Origin: Afipia carboxidovorans OM5 | GTDB taxonomy: Bacteria; Pseudomonadota; Alphaproteobacteria; Rhizobiales; Xanthobacteraceae | Direction: 5' to 3' | DNA: 64,000 bases | Assembly: GCF_000218565.1 (NCBI RefSeq) | Contig: NC_015684.1 | Span: 2,232,001 to 2,296,000 of the forward strand | In this document: one piece after another, positions 45,592 through 56,139 of the stretch | How the letters are laid out: every line of letters begins with the position of its first letter | How positions within the stretch are numbered: the stretch's first letter is position 1 | The notes under the pieces: generated by a model | The model's input: only the letters and a program-made list of their open reading frames with translations | What the model was told of the DNA's origin: nothing | Database searches by the model: none | Position numbers and translations under genes: made by a program

Positions 45592-46080
45592 TTACCTGTA
45601 AGGCGCGTCTTGTTCGATGTTCCTGGCGATTTCGCGCTCCCAGCGGTCGCCGTTCGCGAGCAATCGAGCCTTGTCGTAATAGAGTTCTTCGCGCGTCTCA
45701 GTGGCGAATTCGAAATTCGGTCCCTCGACGATCGCATCCACCGGGCAGGCCTCCTGGCACAGCCCGCAATAGATGCACTTCACCATATCGATGTCGTAGC
45801 GCACCGTGCGGCGCGTGCCGTCGTTGCGGCGCGGCCCCGCCTCGATGGTGATGGCCTGCGCCGGGCAGATCGCCTCGCACAGCTTGCAGGCGATGCAGCG
45901 CTCCTCGCCATTCGGGTAACGGCGCAGCGCATGCTCGCCGCGGAAGCGCGGCGAGATCGGGTTCTTTTCGAACGGATAGTTCACGGTCGGCTTCGGCTTG
46001 AAGAAATAACGCATCGTCACGACGAAAGCCGCGGCGAATTCCTTGAGCAGAAGCGAGTTGACGGCGGATGCTATTCCCAT
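45592..46080 (-). CDS. nuoI: NADH-quinone oxidoreductase subunit I
   Basis: Peripheral-arm ferredoxin-like subunit of 162 aa carrying clusters N6a and N6b: CIACKLCEAICP and CIYCGLCQEACP each hold the CxxCxxCxxxCP pattern. Preceded by an amphipathic N-terminal helix (LLLKEFAAAFVVTMRYFFKP). Start ATG 46080, 7 bp from nuoH. Confidence 0.97.
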   Translation of the reverse strand: MGIASAVNSLLLKEFAAAFVVTMRYFFKPKPTVNYPFEKNPISPRFRGEHALRRYPNGEERCIACKLCEAICPAQAITIEAGPRRNDGTRRTVRYDIDMVKCIYCGLCQEACPVDAIVEGPNFEFATETREELYYDKARLLANGDRWEREIARNIEQDAPYR

Positions 46081-46087
46081 GATGCCC

Positions 46088-47158
46088 TCACTTCGGCGCC
46101 CACTGGGCAAATTGCAGGACGCCCGCAACGATAACGACCATCGCGAGCGACAGCGGCAGGAACACCTTCCAGCCCAGGCGCATCAACTGGTCGTAGCGGT
46201 AGCGCGGCACGATCGCCTTCGCCATCGCGATCAGGAAGAAGAAGAAGAATGCCTTCAGCGTGAACCAGATCACGCCCGGCACCCAGGTGAACGGCGGCAG
46301 ATCGACCGGCGGCAGCCAGCCACCCATGAACAGGATCGCGCCCATCGCGCACATGGTGCAGATCGCGACGTACTCACCCAGCATGAACAGGAGGTACGGG
46401 GTCGAGCCGTACTCGACCATGAAGCCGGCGACGAGTTCGGATTCCGCTTCAACAAGATCGAACGGCGGACGATTGGTCTCAGCCAGCGCCGAGACATAGA
46501 ACACCACGAACATCGGCAGCAGCGGCAGCCAGTACCAGTTCAGGATCGTAAGCCACGGCAGGCCGATGGCGGCTGCAAGGCCGCGATGATGCTGCGCCTC
46601 GACGATGGCGGTGAGGTTCAGCGAACCAACGCAGAGCAGCACGGTGATGACAACGAAGCCGATCGAGACTTCATAGGACACCATCTGCGCGGCCGAGCGC
46701 AGCGCTGCCATAAACGGGTATTTCGAGTTCGACGACCACCCCGCCATGATGATGCCGTAGATCGACAGCGAGGAGATCGCGAGAATGTAGAGGATGCCGA
46801 CATTGATATCGGCGATCACCCAGTTGAGATCGACCGGGATCACCGCCCACGCGGCAAGGGAGAGCGTGCAGGTGACGAGCGGCGCAAGCAGGAAGATGCC
46901 CTTGTTCGCGCCCGCCGGGATGGTCGGCTCCTTGAACACGAACTTCAGAAGGTCGGCGAAGGATTGGAACAATCCCCACGGGCCGACTACGTTCGGGCCG
47001 CGCCGGATCTGCACTGCTGCCCAGATTTTGCGGTCGGCGAGCAGGATGTAGGCAATCGCGACCAGCAGCAGGACGAGCAACAGAAGGCTCTGCGCCAGCA
47101 TCACGATGAGCGGCCAGAGGAGCCCGGTCCAGACAGAGCTTGCGAAGAATTCGGACAT
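46088..47158 (-). CDS. nuoH: NADH-quinone oxidoreductase subunit H
   Basis: Membrane subunit lining the quinone chamber, 356 aa and eight or nine helices. The quinone-site stretch VEAESELVAGFMVEYGS and RRGPNVVGPWGLFQSFAD are conserved. Lies 10 bp after nuoG. Confidence 0.96.
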   Translation of the reverse strand: MSEFFASSVWTGLLWPLIVMLAQSLLLLVLLLVAIAYILLADRKIWAAVQIRRGPNVVGPWGLFQSFADLLKFVFKEPTIPAGANKGIFLLAPLVTCTLSLAAWAVIPVDLNWVIADINVGILYILAISSLSIYGIIMAGWSSNSKYPFMAALRSAAQMVSYEVSIGFVVITVLLCVGSLNLTAIVEAQHHRGLAAAIGLPWLTILNWYWLPLLPMFVVFYVSALAETNRPPFDLVEAESELVAGFMVEYGSTPYLLFMLGEYVAICTMCAMGAILFMGGWLPPVDLPPFTWVPGVIWFTLKAFFFFFLIAMAKAIVPRYRYDQLMRLGWKVFLPLSLAMVVIVAGVLQFAQWAPK

Positions 47159-47168
47159 CAGCTCACTT

Positions 47169-49241
47169 TCACTCCGCTGCGCTCAAGACCTGCCCGGAGG
47201 CAAGCCGCGAGCATTCGGCCATCACCGCAGAGGCACGGGCAATCGGGTTGGTCAGATAGAAATCCGCGATCGGGCTCTTGAATGCCGCCTTATCGGCAGT
47301 ACCGCCACGCGCAGCCAGTGCCTTCAAGGCAGCCGCATCATCCGAGGCCTCGATCTGGTCGATCCGCATCAGATGCGGCACGGCCTTGAACATCGCCTGC
47401 CGCAACTGCTGCAGCGAGTCGTAAGGCAGCCGCGCACCGATCACCTCCGACAGCGCACGCAGGATCGCCCAGTCTTCGCGCGCCTCGCCCGGCGGGAAGC
47501 CGGCGCGGTTCGCCATCTGCGCCCGTCCCTCGGTGTTGACGTAGATGCTGCTCTTCTCGGTGTAGGCGGCGCCCGGCAGGATGACGTCAGCACGATGCGC
47601 GCCGCGATCACCATGGGTGCCGATGTAGACGACGAAGGTGCCCGCGGGCACTTCGACCTCGTCGGCGCCGAGCAGGAACAACACGTCGAGCGCCTGGGGT
47701 GCCAGCATCTGCTCGAGGCCAAGCCCGCCCTCTCCCGGCACGAAGCCGAGATCAAGCGCACCGGCTGCGGACGCTGCCGTGTGCAGCACGCCGAAGCCGT
47801 TCCAGCCGTCCTTCACCGCGCCGATGGCGGTCGCGAGCGAAGCCGCCTGCGCCAGCAGCGCCGCGCCGTCCTTGCGGCCGAACACGCCCGCGCCGACCAA
47901 CACGATCGGACGCTTCGCGCCCTTCAGCACCTCGGCGAACGAATGCTTGCCCGCAGCGACTTCCGCGAGCGTATCGGCGCCTGCGCCGAGATGCTCATAT
48001 TTATAGGTGAGATCCGGCTTCTCGCCGATCACCCCGATCTTGAGCTCGCCGGTGCGCCAGCGCTTGCGGATGCGCGCATTGATGATCGCGGCTTCCTTGC
48101 GCGGGTTCGCGCCGACAATCAGCAGCGCATCCGCTTCCTCGATGCCCGCAATCGTCGGATTGAACAGATAGGAGGCACGGCCAAGCTTCGGATCGAACGC
48201 CGCAACGTTTGCAGCCGCAAGATTGGCGGAGCCGAGCCGGCCCAGCAGATCCTTCAGCGCGAACAGGTCCTCGGCGCAAGCCAAGTCGCCTGCGATAGCG
48301 CCGACGCGATTGCCGCGCGCATTCTTCGCGGCGATGGCGGCAAACGCCTCGTTCCACGAGGCCGGGCGCAGCCGGCCGTTCTCGCGCAGATAAGGCCGGT
48401 CGAGACGCTGCGTGCGCAGGCCGTCGACGACATGCCGCGTCTTGTCCGAAATCCATTCCTCGTTCACCGCCTCGTTGACGCGCGGCAGGATGCGCATCAC
48501 TTCGCGGCCACGGGTATCGACGCGGATCGCGGAGCCGACTGCATCCATCACGTCGATCGACTGCGTCTTGCCGAGCTCCCACGGGCGCGCCGTGAAGGCG
48601 TACGGCTTAGAGGTCAGAGCGCCGACCGGGCAGATATCGACAAGGTTGCCCTGCAACTCGGAGGTCAGCGCGCTTTCAAGATACGTCGTGATCTCGACGT
48701 CCTCGCCGCGACCGATCAGGCCCATCTCCGGCACGCCGCAAACCTCGTTGGCGAAGCGAACGCAGCGCGTGCACTGGATGCAGCGCGTCATCACGGTCTT
48801 GATGAGGGCGCCCATATACTTGTCTTCGACCGCACGCTTGTTCTCAGCAAAGCGGCTGGTGTCGACGCCGTAGCCCATCGCCTGGTCCTGCAGGTCACAC
48901 TCGCCGCCCTGGTCGCAGATCGGGCAATCAAGCGGATGGTTGATGAGCAGGAACTCCATCACGCCTTCGCGCGCCTTCTTCACCATCGGCGACTTGGTCT
49001 TGACCGACGGCAGTTCGCCATTCGGGCCCGGACGGCAGTCACGCACGCCCCATGCGCAGCTTGCGACCGGCTTCGGCGAGCCTGCGAGTTCGACGAGGCA
49101 CATGCGGCAGTTGCCCGCGATCGAAAGCCGCTCGTGATAGCAGAAGCGCGGAATCTCGGCGCCCGCGGCCTCACACGCCTGCAACAGCGTGTACTCGGGC
49201 GGCACATCGATTTCTTTTCCGTCGACGAGAATCTTGGTCAT
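47169..49241 (-). CDS. nuoG: NADH-quinone oxidoreductase subunit G
   Basis: Largest peripheral subunit, 690 aa. The N-terminal [2Fe-2S] ligands (RFCYHERLSIAGNCRMC), the His/Cys cluster N5 region (CPICDQGGECDLQD), and two 4Fe-4S sites (CIQCTRCVRFANEVCG and later CPVGAL) are visible, followed by a molybdopterin-oxidoreductase-like domain without cofactor. ATG at 49241 with GGAG upstream; a GTG at 49248-49250 overlapping the nuoF stop is the alternative start. Confidence 0.96.
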   Translation of the reverse strand: MTKILVDGKEIDVPPEYTLLQACEAAGAEIPRFCYHERLSIAGNCRMCLVELAGSPKPVASCAWGVRDCRPGPNGELPSVKTKSPMVKKAREGVMEFLLINHPLDCPICDQGGECDLQDQAMGYGVDTSRFAENKRAVEDKYMGALIKTVMTRCIQCTRCVRFANEVCGVPEMGLIGRGEDVEITTYLESALTSELQGNLVDICPVGALTSKPYAFTARPWELGKTQSIDVMDAVGSAIRVDTRGREVMRILPRVNEAVNEEWISDKTRHVVDGLRTQRLDRPYLRENGRLRPASWNEAFAAIAAKNARGNRVGAIAGDLACAEDLFALKDLLGRLGSANLAAANVAAFDPKLGRASYLFNPTIAGIEEADALLIVGANPRKEAAIINARIRKRWRTGELKIGVIGEKPDLTYKYEHLGAGADTLAEVAAGKHSFAEVLKGAKRPIVLVGAGVFGRKDGAALLAQAASLATAIGAVKDGWNGFGVLHTAASAAGALDLGFVPGEGGLGLEQMLAPQALDVLFLLGADEVEVPAGTFVVYIGTHGDRGAHRADVILPGAAYTEKSSIYVNTEGRAQMANRAGFPPGEAREDWAILRALSEVIGARLPYDSLQQLRQAMFKAVPHLMRIDQIEASDDAAALKALAARGGTADKAAFKSPIADFYLTNPIARASAVMAECSRLASGQVLSAAE

Positions 49242-49246
49242 CCGCC

Positions 49247-50571
<1,325 letters not shown>

Positions 50572-50572
<1 letters not shown>

Positions 50573-51324
50573 CACATATTGCCCTTCTTGGTCGCGTCAT
50601 CGGCCGGCGGCTTCGGTGAAGGCCGCTCTTGCACATTGGCAGCAGCACCCGGCTTCTTGGATTCGGCATCGGCGAGCACCGGTTCCTTGACCGGGCCCCG
50701 GCCGTCACCGGATGCAGTGATGTCCTTGAGAACGCGCGGGCCGCCCACCGGCGCTGCGAACTGACGGTCGATCTGCGGGCCGGGCTTCGGCGGATTGCCG
50801 GAGGCGAAGCCATCGAGCACCTTGTTCAGGGTCTCCGGCGTGAGATCCTCGTAGGTGTCCTTCCAGATCATCACCATCGGCGCGTTGACGCAGGCTCCGA
50901 GGCACTCGACCTCCTCCCACGAAAAGTCGCCGTCCTCCGAGACATGGCCCGGATCGTGATGGATACGATGCTTGCAGACCTCGACCAAATCCTTGGCGCC
51001 GCGCAGCATGCACGGCGTGGTGCCGCAAACCTGCACGTGGGCCTTCTTACCGACCGGCGAGAGCTGGAACATGGTGTAGAAGGTCGCGATTTCGAGAACG
51101 CGAATGTGCGCCATCCCGAGCAGATCGGCGACAGCGCGGATCGCGGCTTCCGAGACCCAGCCTTCATTCTGTTCCTGCACACGCCACAGGATCGGGATCA
51201 CCGCCGACTGCTGCCGGCCCGGCGGGAATTTCTCGATCTGCTGCTTCGCCCAGGCGAGGTTTTCGTCGGTGAAGACGAAGCTCTCGGGCTGCAGCTCTTT
51301 CGGTGCCAAACGCCGAACGGCCAT
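50572..51324 (-). CDS. nuoE: NADH-quinone oxidoreductase subunit E, with Pro/Lys-rich tail
   Basis: [2Fe-2S] (N1a) subunit of thioredoxin-like fold. Ligands CGTTPCMLRG and CLGACVNAPM are intact. At 250 aa it has a tail of about 60 residues after the fold, rich in Pro, Lys and Ala (for example ERPSPKPPADDATKKG), as is common in Rhizobiales. 77 non-coding bp separate it from nuoD. Confidence 0.96.
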
Positions 51325-51401
51325 CGTTTACGTTCTCTCGATCATCGGGAAGCCGGCATGTGCCGCCCGGCTCTTGCCCAAACTACGGATATGCGCAGCC
51401 A

Positions 51402-52619
51402 TCACCGGTCCACCTCGCCGAACACGATATCGAGGGAGCCGAGAATGGCGGAGACGTCGGCCAAGAGGTGGCCTTTGCAGATGAAGTCCATCGCCTGCAG
51501 GTGCGCAAACCCGGGAGCGCGGATCTTGCACTTGTAAGGCTTGTTGGTGCCGTCAGCGACGAGATAGACGCCGAACTCGCCCTTCGGCGCCTCGACCGCG
51601 GCGTAGACTTCGCCGGGCGGAACGTGGACGCCTTCGGTGTACAGCTTGAAGTGATGGATCAGCGCCTCCATCGAGCGCTTCATCTCGCCACGGCGCGGCG
51701 GGGTGATCTTGTTGTCTTCGATCACGACAGGCCCCTGCCCGTCCGGCGCGCGCATCTTCGCGATACACTGCTTCATGATCCGCACCGACTGCCGCATCTC
51801 CTCGACGCGGATGCAGTAACGGTCGTAGCAGTCGCCGTTCTTTCCGATTGGAATATCGAATTCCATCTCGTCGTAGCACTCGTAGGGCTGCGCCCGGCGC
51901 AAGTCCCACGCAGCACCGGAGCCGCGCACCATGACGCCGGAGAAGCCCCACTCCCACGCCTGATCGAGCGTCACCACGCCGATATCGACGTTGCGCTGCT
52001 TGAAGATGCGGTTGTCGGTCAGCAGAATCTCAAGATCGTCGAGCTTCTCGGGGAAGGCATCGCACCAGATGTCGATATCGCCGATGAGCTTCGGCGGCAG
52101 GTCCTGATGCACGCCGCCGATACGGAAGAACGCGGCATGCATGCGCGAGCCGGAGGCGCGCTCATAAAACATCATCAGCTTCTCGCGCTCCTCGAAGCCC
52201 CACAGCGGCGGCGTCAGCGCGCCGACGTCAAGCGCCTGCGTGGTGATGTTGAGGAGATGCGAAAGAATGCGGCCGATCTCGCTGTAAAGCACGCGGATCA
52301 ACTGCCCACGGCGCGGCACGGTGATGCCGAGCAGCTTCTCCGCCGCGAGGCAAAAGGCGTGCTCCTGATTCATCGGCGCGACGTAGTCGAGGCGATCGAA
52401 ATACGGGATCGCCTGCAGATAGGTCTTCTGCTCGATCAGCTTTTCGGTGCCGCGATGCAGGAGGCCGATATGCGGATCGACGCGTTCGACGACTTCGCCA
52501 TCGAGTTCGAGCACGAGGCGCAGCACGCCGTGCGCGGCCGGATGCTGCGGGCCGAAATTGATGGTGAAATTGCGCGTGCCGGGCGCGTCTGCGAGAGCGT
52601 TGGCTTCGGTGATGCTCAT
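51402..52619 (-). CDS. nuoD: NADH-quinone oxidoreductase subunit D
   Basis: 49-kDa quinone-site subunit, 405 aa. NFGPQHPAAHGVLRLVLELD carries the quinone-binding His, and DPHIGLLHRGTEKLIE follows. The ATG at 52619 overlaps the thioesterase stop by 4 bp (ATGA); the open frame upstream of it is inside that gene. Confidence 0.97.
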   Translation of the reverse strand: MSITEANALADAPGTRNFTINFGPQHPAAHGVLRLVLELDGEVVERVDPHIGLLHRGTEKLIEQKTYLQAIPYFDRLDYVAPMNQEHAFCLAAEKLLGITVPRRGQLIRVLYSEIGRILSHLLNITTQALDVGALTPPLWGFEEREKLMMFYERASGSRMHAAFFRIGGVHQDLPPKLIGDIDIWCDAFPEKLDDLEILLTDNRIFKQRNVDIGVVTLDQAWEWGFSGVMVRGSGAAWDLRRAQPYECYDEMEFDIPIGKNGDCYDRYCIRVEEMRQSVRIMKQCIAKMRAPDGQGPVVIEDNKITPPRRGEMKRSMEALIHHFKLYTEGVHVPPGEVYAAVEAPKGEFGVYLVADGTNKPYKCKIRAPGFAHLQAMDFICKGHLLADVSAILGSLDIVFGEVDR

Positions 52620-53047
52620 GCGGCTACTCCCGCTTTCACGGCCTTCTCGGAAACCCGCGCCTTGAACTTGTCCCACATCACGGCATAGCGCTCGTGGAAA
52701 CCCTCGCCGATCACGTCGATGCCGTCATGGGCCTTGACCTTGAAGCGCGACCACTTGCCCTTCACTTCGAGGCATTCGACATCGACATTGATGGTGAGGC
52801 CGGGCGGCGTTGCCGCGGTGTGGTTGACGTCGATCAGCGTGCCGAGCGTGCCCTCGCCATCCTCAAGATGAGGACGGATCAGGTCCATGCACGCCCACTC
52901 CATCAGGCCGACCATGTAACCCGTGGCGAAGACGTGCGGCATGATCTGAAAGTCGTGCGCTTCCGGAAAGAGATCCGGCACGGTCTTGTTCTCCGGCACG
53001 CGATAGGTGAAGCGATGCGTCGCTCCGGCAACCAGCGTCGGCTTCAT
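52616..53047 (-). CDS. FlK-like hotdog thioesterase inside the nuo operon
   Basis: 143-aa hotdog-fold protein with no recognisable signal or membrane segment. The sequence VFATGYMVGLMEWACMDL followed by IDVNHTAATPPG matches the fluoroacetyl-CoA thioesterase FlK family, and the catalytic triad of FlK (Thr42, Glu50, His76, from memory of that enzyme) falls on Thr42, Glu50 and His76 here with identical spacing. It overlaps nuoC and nuoD by 4 bp each (ATGA at both ends), so it is made together with complex I. The substrate is unknown: a short or toxic acyl-CoA is plausible, and a structural role is possible. It is not a complex I subunit in E. coli. Confidence 0.85.
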   Translation of the reverse strand: MKPTLVAGATHRFTYRVPENKTVPDLFPEAHDFQIMPHVFATGYMVGLMEWACMDLIRPHLEDGEGTLGTLIDVNHTAATPPGLTINVDVECLEVKGKWSRFKVKAHDGIDVIGEGFHERYAVMWDKFKARVSEKAVKAGVAA

Positions 53048-53694
53048 GGCGTGGACGCCTTCTTCTCTTCGCCCGGAGGCTTCGGCACGCCCGATGCTTT
53101 CTCGTCGCCCGGCAGCAGATATTCCGCGCCTTCCCACGGCGAGAGGAAATCGAACTGACGGAATTCCTGATTGAGACGGACCGGATCGTAAACGACGCGC
53201 TTTTCCTGGTCGTCGTAGCGTACCTCGACGAAGCCCGTCAGCGGGAAATCCTTGCGCAGCGGATGACCCTCAAAACCGTAATCGGTGAGAATCCGGCGCA
53301 TGTCGGGATGGCCGGTGAAGATCACGCCATAGAGATCGTAGGTCTCGCGCTCGAACCAGTCGGCACCCGGGAAGACCCTGATAATCGAGGGCACCTGAGT
53401 GTCCTCGTTGGCCTGCCCGCGCAGCCGCAGCCGCGCGTTCAGCGTCGGCGACATGAAATGATAGACCACGTCGAAGCGGTTCTCGCGGCCGGGATAGTCC
53501 ACCGCCGTTACGTCGATGATGTTGACGAAGCGGCAGCGCGGATCAGTCTTGAGGAAGCGCACCACCTCGACGATCCGCTCAAGATCGACCGCGATATTGA
53601 GCTCGCCGACCTCGACCGCATGGCCGAGGGCTGCGCCTGGCAGCGCACCAACAATCGTCTGACCGAGAGCGTCGAGTCTGGCGTCGTCCATCAT
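53044..53694 (-). CDS. nuoC: NADH-quinone oxidoreductase subunit C
   Basis: 30-kDa peripheral subunit, 216 aa, separate from NuoD. The signature ERETYDLYGVIFTGHPDMRR and the PLRKDFPLTGFVEVRYDD tail are present. It lies 6 bp after nuoB and overlaps the thioesterase gene. Confidence 0.96.
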   Translation of the reverse strand: MMDDARLDALGQTIVGALPGAALGHAVEVGELNIAVDLERIVEVVRFLKTDPRCRFVNIIDVTAVDYPGRENRFDVVYHFMSPTLNARLRLRGQANEDTQVPSIIRVFPGADWFERETYDLYGVIFTGHPDMRRILTDYGFEGHPLRKDFPLTGFVEVRYDDQEKRVVYDPVRLNQEFRQFDFLSPWEGAEYLLPGDEKASGVPKPPGEEKKASTP

Positions 53695-53700
53695 TCAGCC

Positions 53701-54297
53701 TTAGCGTTCAATCGTTCCGATCCGCCGGATCTTCTTCTGCAGGAGCAATACGCCGTAGAGCAGCGCTTCCGCGGTCGGCGGACAGCCCGGCACGTAAATA
53801 TCCACTGGTACAATGCGGTCGCACCCGCGCACGACCGAATATGAATAGTGATAATAGCCGCCACCGTTCGCGCACGATCCCATCGAGATCACATAACGCG
53901 GCTCTGGCATCTGGTCGTAGACCTTGCGCAAAGCCGGGGCCATTTTGTTGGTCAGCGTGCCGGCGACGATCATGACGTCGGACTGGCGCGGCGAAGCACG
54001 CGGCGCAAAGCCGAAACGCTCGACGTCGTAGCGCGGCATCGACACCTGCATCATCTCGACCGCGCAGCAGGCGAGGCCGAACGTCATCCACATCAGCGAG
54101 CCGGTGCGCGCCCAGGTGATGAGATCATCCGCCGCCGCAACAAAGAACCCCTTGTCGGACAACTCGTGGTTGATCTCGAGGAAATAGCGGTCATCCGCGC
54201 CGACCGGCTGGCCGGTCCGCGGGTCGAGTACACCCGTCGCCGGCTGCGAGACCTGCGGTGATCCGGATGTAGAAACCTGGGTCGGGTTCAATCCCAT
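53701..54297 (-). CDS. nuoB: NADH-quinone oxidoreductase subunit B
   Basis: PSST subunit with the terminal cluster N2: GLACCAVEMM (adjacent Cys pair), GSCANGGGYYHYSYSVVRGC and DIYVPGCPPTAEAL supply the four Cys. 198 aa from the ATG at 54297, overlapping nuoA by about 10 bp. The N-terminus has a short extension before the core. Confidence 0.96.
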   Translation of the reverse strand: MGLNPTQVSTSGSPQVSQPATGVLDPRTGQPVGADDRYFLEINHELSDKGFFVAAADDLITWARTGSLMWMTFGLACCAVEMMQVSMPRYDVERFGFAPRASPRQSDVMIVAGTLTNKMAPALRKVYDQMPEPRYVISMGSCANGGGYYHYSYSVVRGCDRIVPVDIYVPGCPPTAEALLYGVLLLQKKIRRIGTIER

Positions 54298-54653
54298 TCG
54301 AGCGCACCCTTCTTCCACTCATAGGCGAAGCCGATCGTGAGGACGCCCAGAAACACCATCATCGACCAGAAACCGGCTGCACCGAGCTTTCCAAACGCCA
54401 CCGCCCACGGAAACAGGAACGCGACTTCCAGATCGAAGATGATGAACAGGATCGCCACCAGGTAGAACCGGACGTCGAATTTCATGCGGGCGTCGTCGAA
54501 GGCGTTGAAACCGCATTCGTAGGCCGACAGCTTTTCCGGATCGGGCTGCTGGTAGGCGACCAGAAACGGCGCGATCAGCAACGCCAGACCGATAACGGCA
54601 GCCACTCCAATAAACACCACAAGTGGCAGATAGTTCTGCAAAATCCCGTTCAT
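54288..54653 (-). CDS. nuoA: NADH-quinone oxidoreductase subunit A
   Basis: Small membrane subunit, 121 aa, three helices with the conserved loop EKLSAYECGFNAFDDARMKF between the first two. First gene of the complex I operon (nuoA-N); the ATG at 54653 is preceded by about 200 bp non-coding DNA that must hold the promoter, although no clear -35/-10 pair was identified there. Confidence 0.95.
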   Translation of the reverse strand: MNGILQNYLPLVVFIGVAAVIGLALLIAPFLVAYQQPDPEKLSAYECGFNAFDDARMKFDVRFYLVAILFIIFDLEVAFLFPWAVAFGKLGAAGFWSMMVFLGVLTIGFAYEWKKGALEWD

Positions 54654-54859
54654 AGGGACTCCCCGGTCCGGTGGCCATGTCCGCGGATTCGCGAACATTG
54701 GAATAATTCGAGGGGGGAATAGCGCAGCCCACCGGTAAGGGCAAGACAGGCATACCGTCTACCAGACGCTCTCCCACCGCGAGACGCGGTGGAAAGAAGA
54801 ACTCGGGTTCATGTTCCTTTGACCTGCCTCATAGACAGGCACCATTGAGGCGCTCTCGT

Positions 54860-55948
54860 TTAACCGAGAGCAGCCGCAACAGCCTTGCCGCAAGCCTCCG
54901 TTCCAGCGCTGCCGCCGAGGTCACGGGTCCGCAGTTTCTCCTCCGACAGCACACTTTCGATGGCAGCAATCACGGCCTTGCTCGCCTCCGTCTCGCCGAG
55001 GTGATCGAGCATCAAGGCACCGGACCAGATCTGCGCGATCGGGTTGGCAATGCCCTGCCCCGCAATGTCGGGAGCTGAGCCATGAACTGGCTCGAACAGT
55101 GAGGGGAACCGGCGATCCGGATTGAGGCTTCCCGAAGGCGCAATGCCGATGGTGCCGGTGCAGGCCGGCCCGAGATCGGAGAGAATGTCACCGAACAGGT
55201 TCGAGGCAACGACGACATCGAAGCGGTCCGGGTTCAGCACGAAATGCGCGGCCAGAATATCGATATGATACTTGTCGCATTTGATGTCCGGATAAGCTTT
55301 CGCCATCGCCTCCACGCGTTCGTCCCAATACGGCATCGTGATCGAGATGCCGTTGGATTTCGTCGCCGAGGTAACGTGCTTGCGAGGGCGCTTGCGGGCA
55401 AGCTCGAAGGCATATTTCAAAATGCGATCGACGCCCGCACGTGACATCACCGTTTCCTGCATCACGATCTCGCGGTCGGTGTCGGGATACATCCGCCCGC
55501 CGATCGAGGAATACTCGCCCTCGGTGTTCTCGCGCACGACGAAGAAATCGATATCGCCCGGCTTGCGGCCAACGAGCGGCGACGGCACGCCCGGCATCAA
55601 TCGCACCGGCCGGACGTTCGCATACTGATCGAACTCGCGGCGAAACTTGATGAGCGAGCCCCACAGCGAAATGTGATCCGGCACGATCGCCGGCATACCA
55701 ACCGCGCCGAAATAGATCGCATCGTGACCGCCGACCAAATCCTTCCAGTTGTCCGGCATCATCTGGCCGTGCTTCTGGTAGTAGTCGCAGGAGGCGAAAT
55801 CGAAATGATCCTGACGCAGATCGAACCCGAACTTGCACCCTGCGGCTTCGAGCACGCGCAGGCCCTCAGGCACGACCTCCTTTCCGATCCCGTCTCCCGG
55901 AATGACGGCAAGACGATATGAGCGGTTCGCGGAAGCGTGGCTGGCCAT
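54860..55948 (-). CDS. Tartrate/D-malate dehydrogenase (decarboxylating)
   Basis: NAD- and metal-dependent beta-decarboxylating dehydrogenase related to LeuB/Icd. Features of the TtuC/DmlA subgroup: VIPGDGIGKEVVPEGL, then DYYQKHGQMMPDNWKDL, SLIKFRREFDQYANVRPVR, VVRENTEGEYSSIGGR and SLFEPVHGSAPDIAGQGIAN. LeuB would normally have a different substrate loop near Arg, so a leucine-pathway role was not assigned; no leu genes are adjacent. 362 aa. Lies upstream of nuoA in the same direction. Confidence 0.85.
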   Translation of the reverse strand: MASHASANRSYRLAVIPGDGIGKEVVPEGLRVLEAAGCKFGFDLRQDHFDFASCDYYQKHGQMMPDNWKDLVGGHDAIYFGAVGMPAIVPDHISLWGSLIKFRREFDQYANVRPVRLMPGVPSPLVGRKPGDIDFFVVRENTEGEYSSIGGRMYPDTDREIVMQETVMSRAGVDRILKYAFELARKRPRKHVTSATKSNGISITMPYWDERVEAMAKAYPDIKCDKYHIDILAAHFVLNPDRFDVVVASNLFGDILSDLGPACTGTIGIAPSGSLNPDRRFPSLFEPVHGSAPDIAGQGIANPIAQIWSGALMLDHLGETEASKAVIAAIESVLSEEKLRTRDLGGSAGTEACGKAVAAALG

Positions 55949-56047
55949 GGGAAATTCCTGAAAAGAATGGATGGAGGGTAATCCGGATTATTCCCCTCCT
56001 TCAGCGGCAGGCAAGGCCGGTGTTTCTCGCGGAGGCCGACTGGACAT

Positions 56048-56095
56048 AAAAAAACAGTCCCTGGCTACCGCCGGAGACTGCTCAAAAGCAGGGAC
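56048..56095 (-). terminator. Second hairpin with T7 tract downstream of 56140 gene
   Basis: GTCCCTG (56057-56063) pairs with CAGGGAC (56089-56095); within the loop CAGTC and GACTG can form an alternative stem. On the minus strand a run of seven T follows. It lies just after the first terminator, upstream of the dehydrogenase gene. Confidence 0.55.
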
Positions 56096-56100
56096 CACTT

Positions 56101-56132
56101 AAAAAGAAGCCCCGGCTTTCGGCCGGGGCTTC
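56101..56132 (-). terminator. Rho-independent terminator of the 56140-56445 gene
   Basis: A perfect 11-bp stem (56106-56116 with 56122-56132) with a 5-base loop, followed on the minus strand by five T, 8 bp after the stop codon. Confidence 0.85.
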
Positions 56133-56139
56133 GAACGTC

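Noticed and set aside
54860..55948. Annotation as 3-isopropylmalate dehydrogenase (LeuB)
   Set aside because: Sequence details (KHGQMMPDNW, FRREFDQYANVRP) match the tartrate/D-malate dehydrogenase branch and no leu genes are near.
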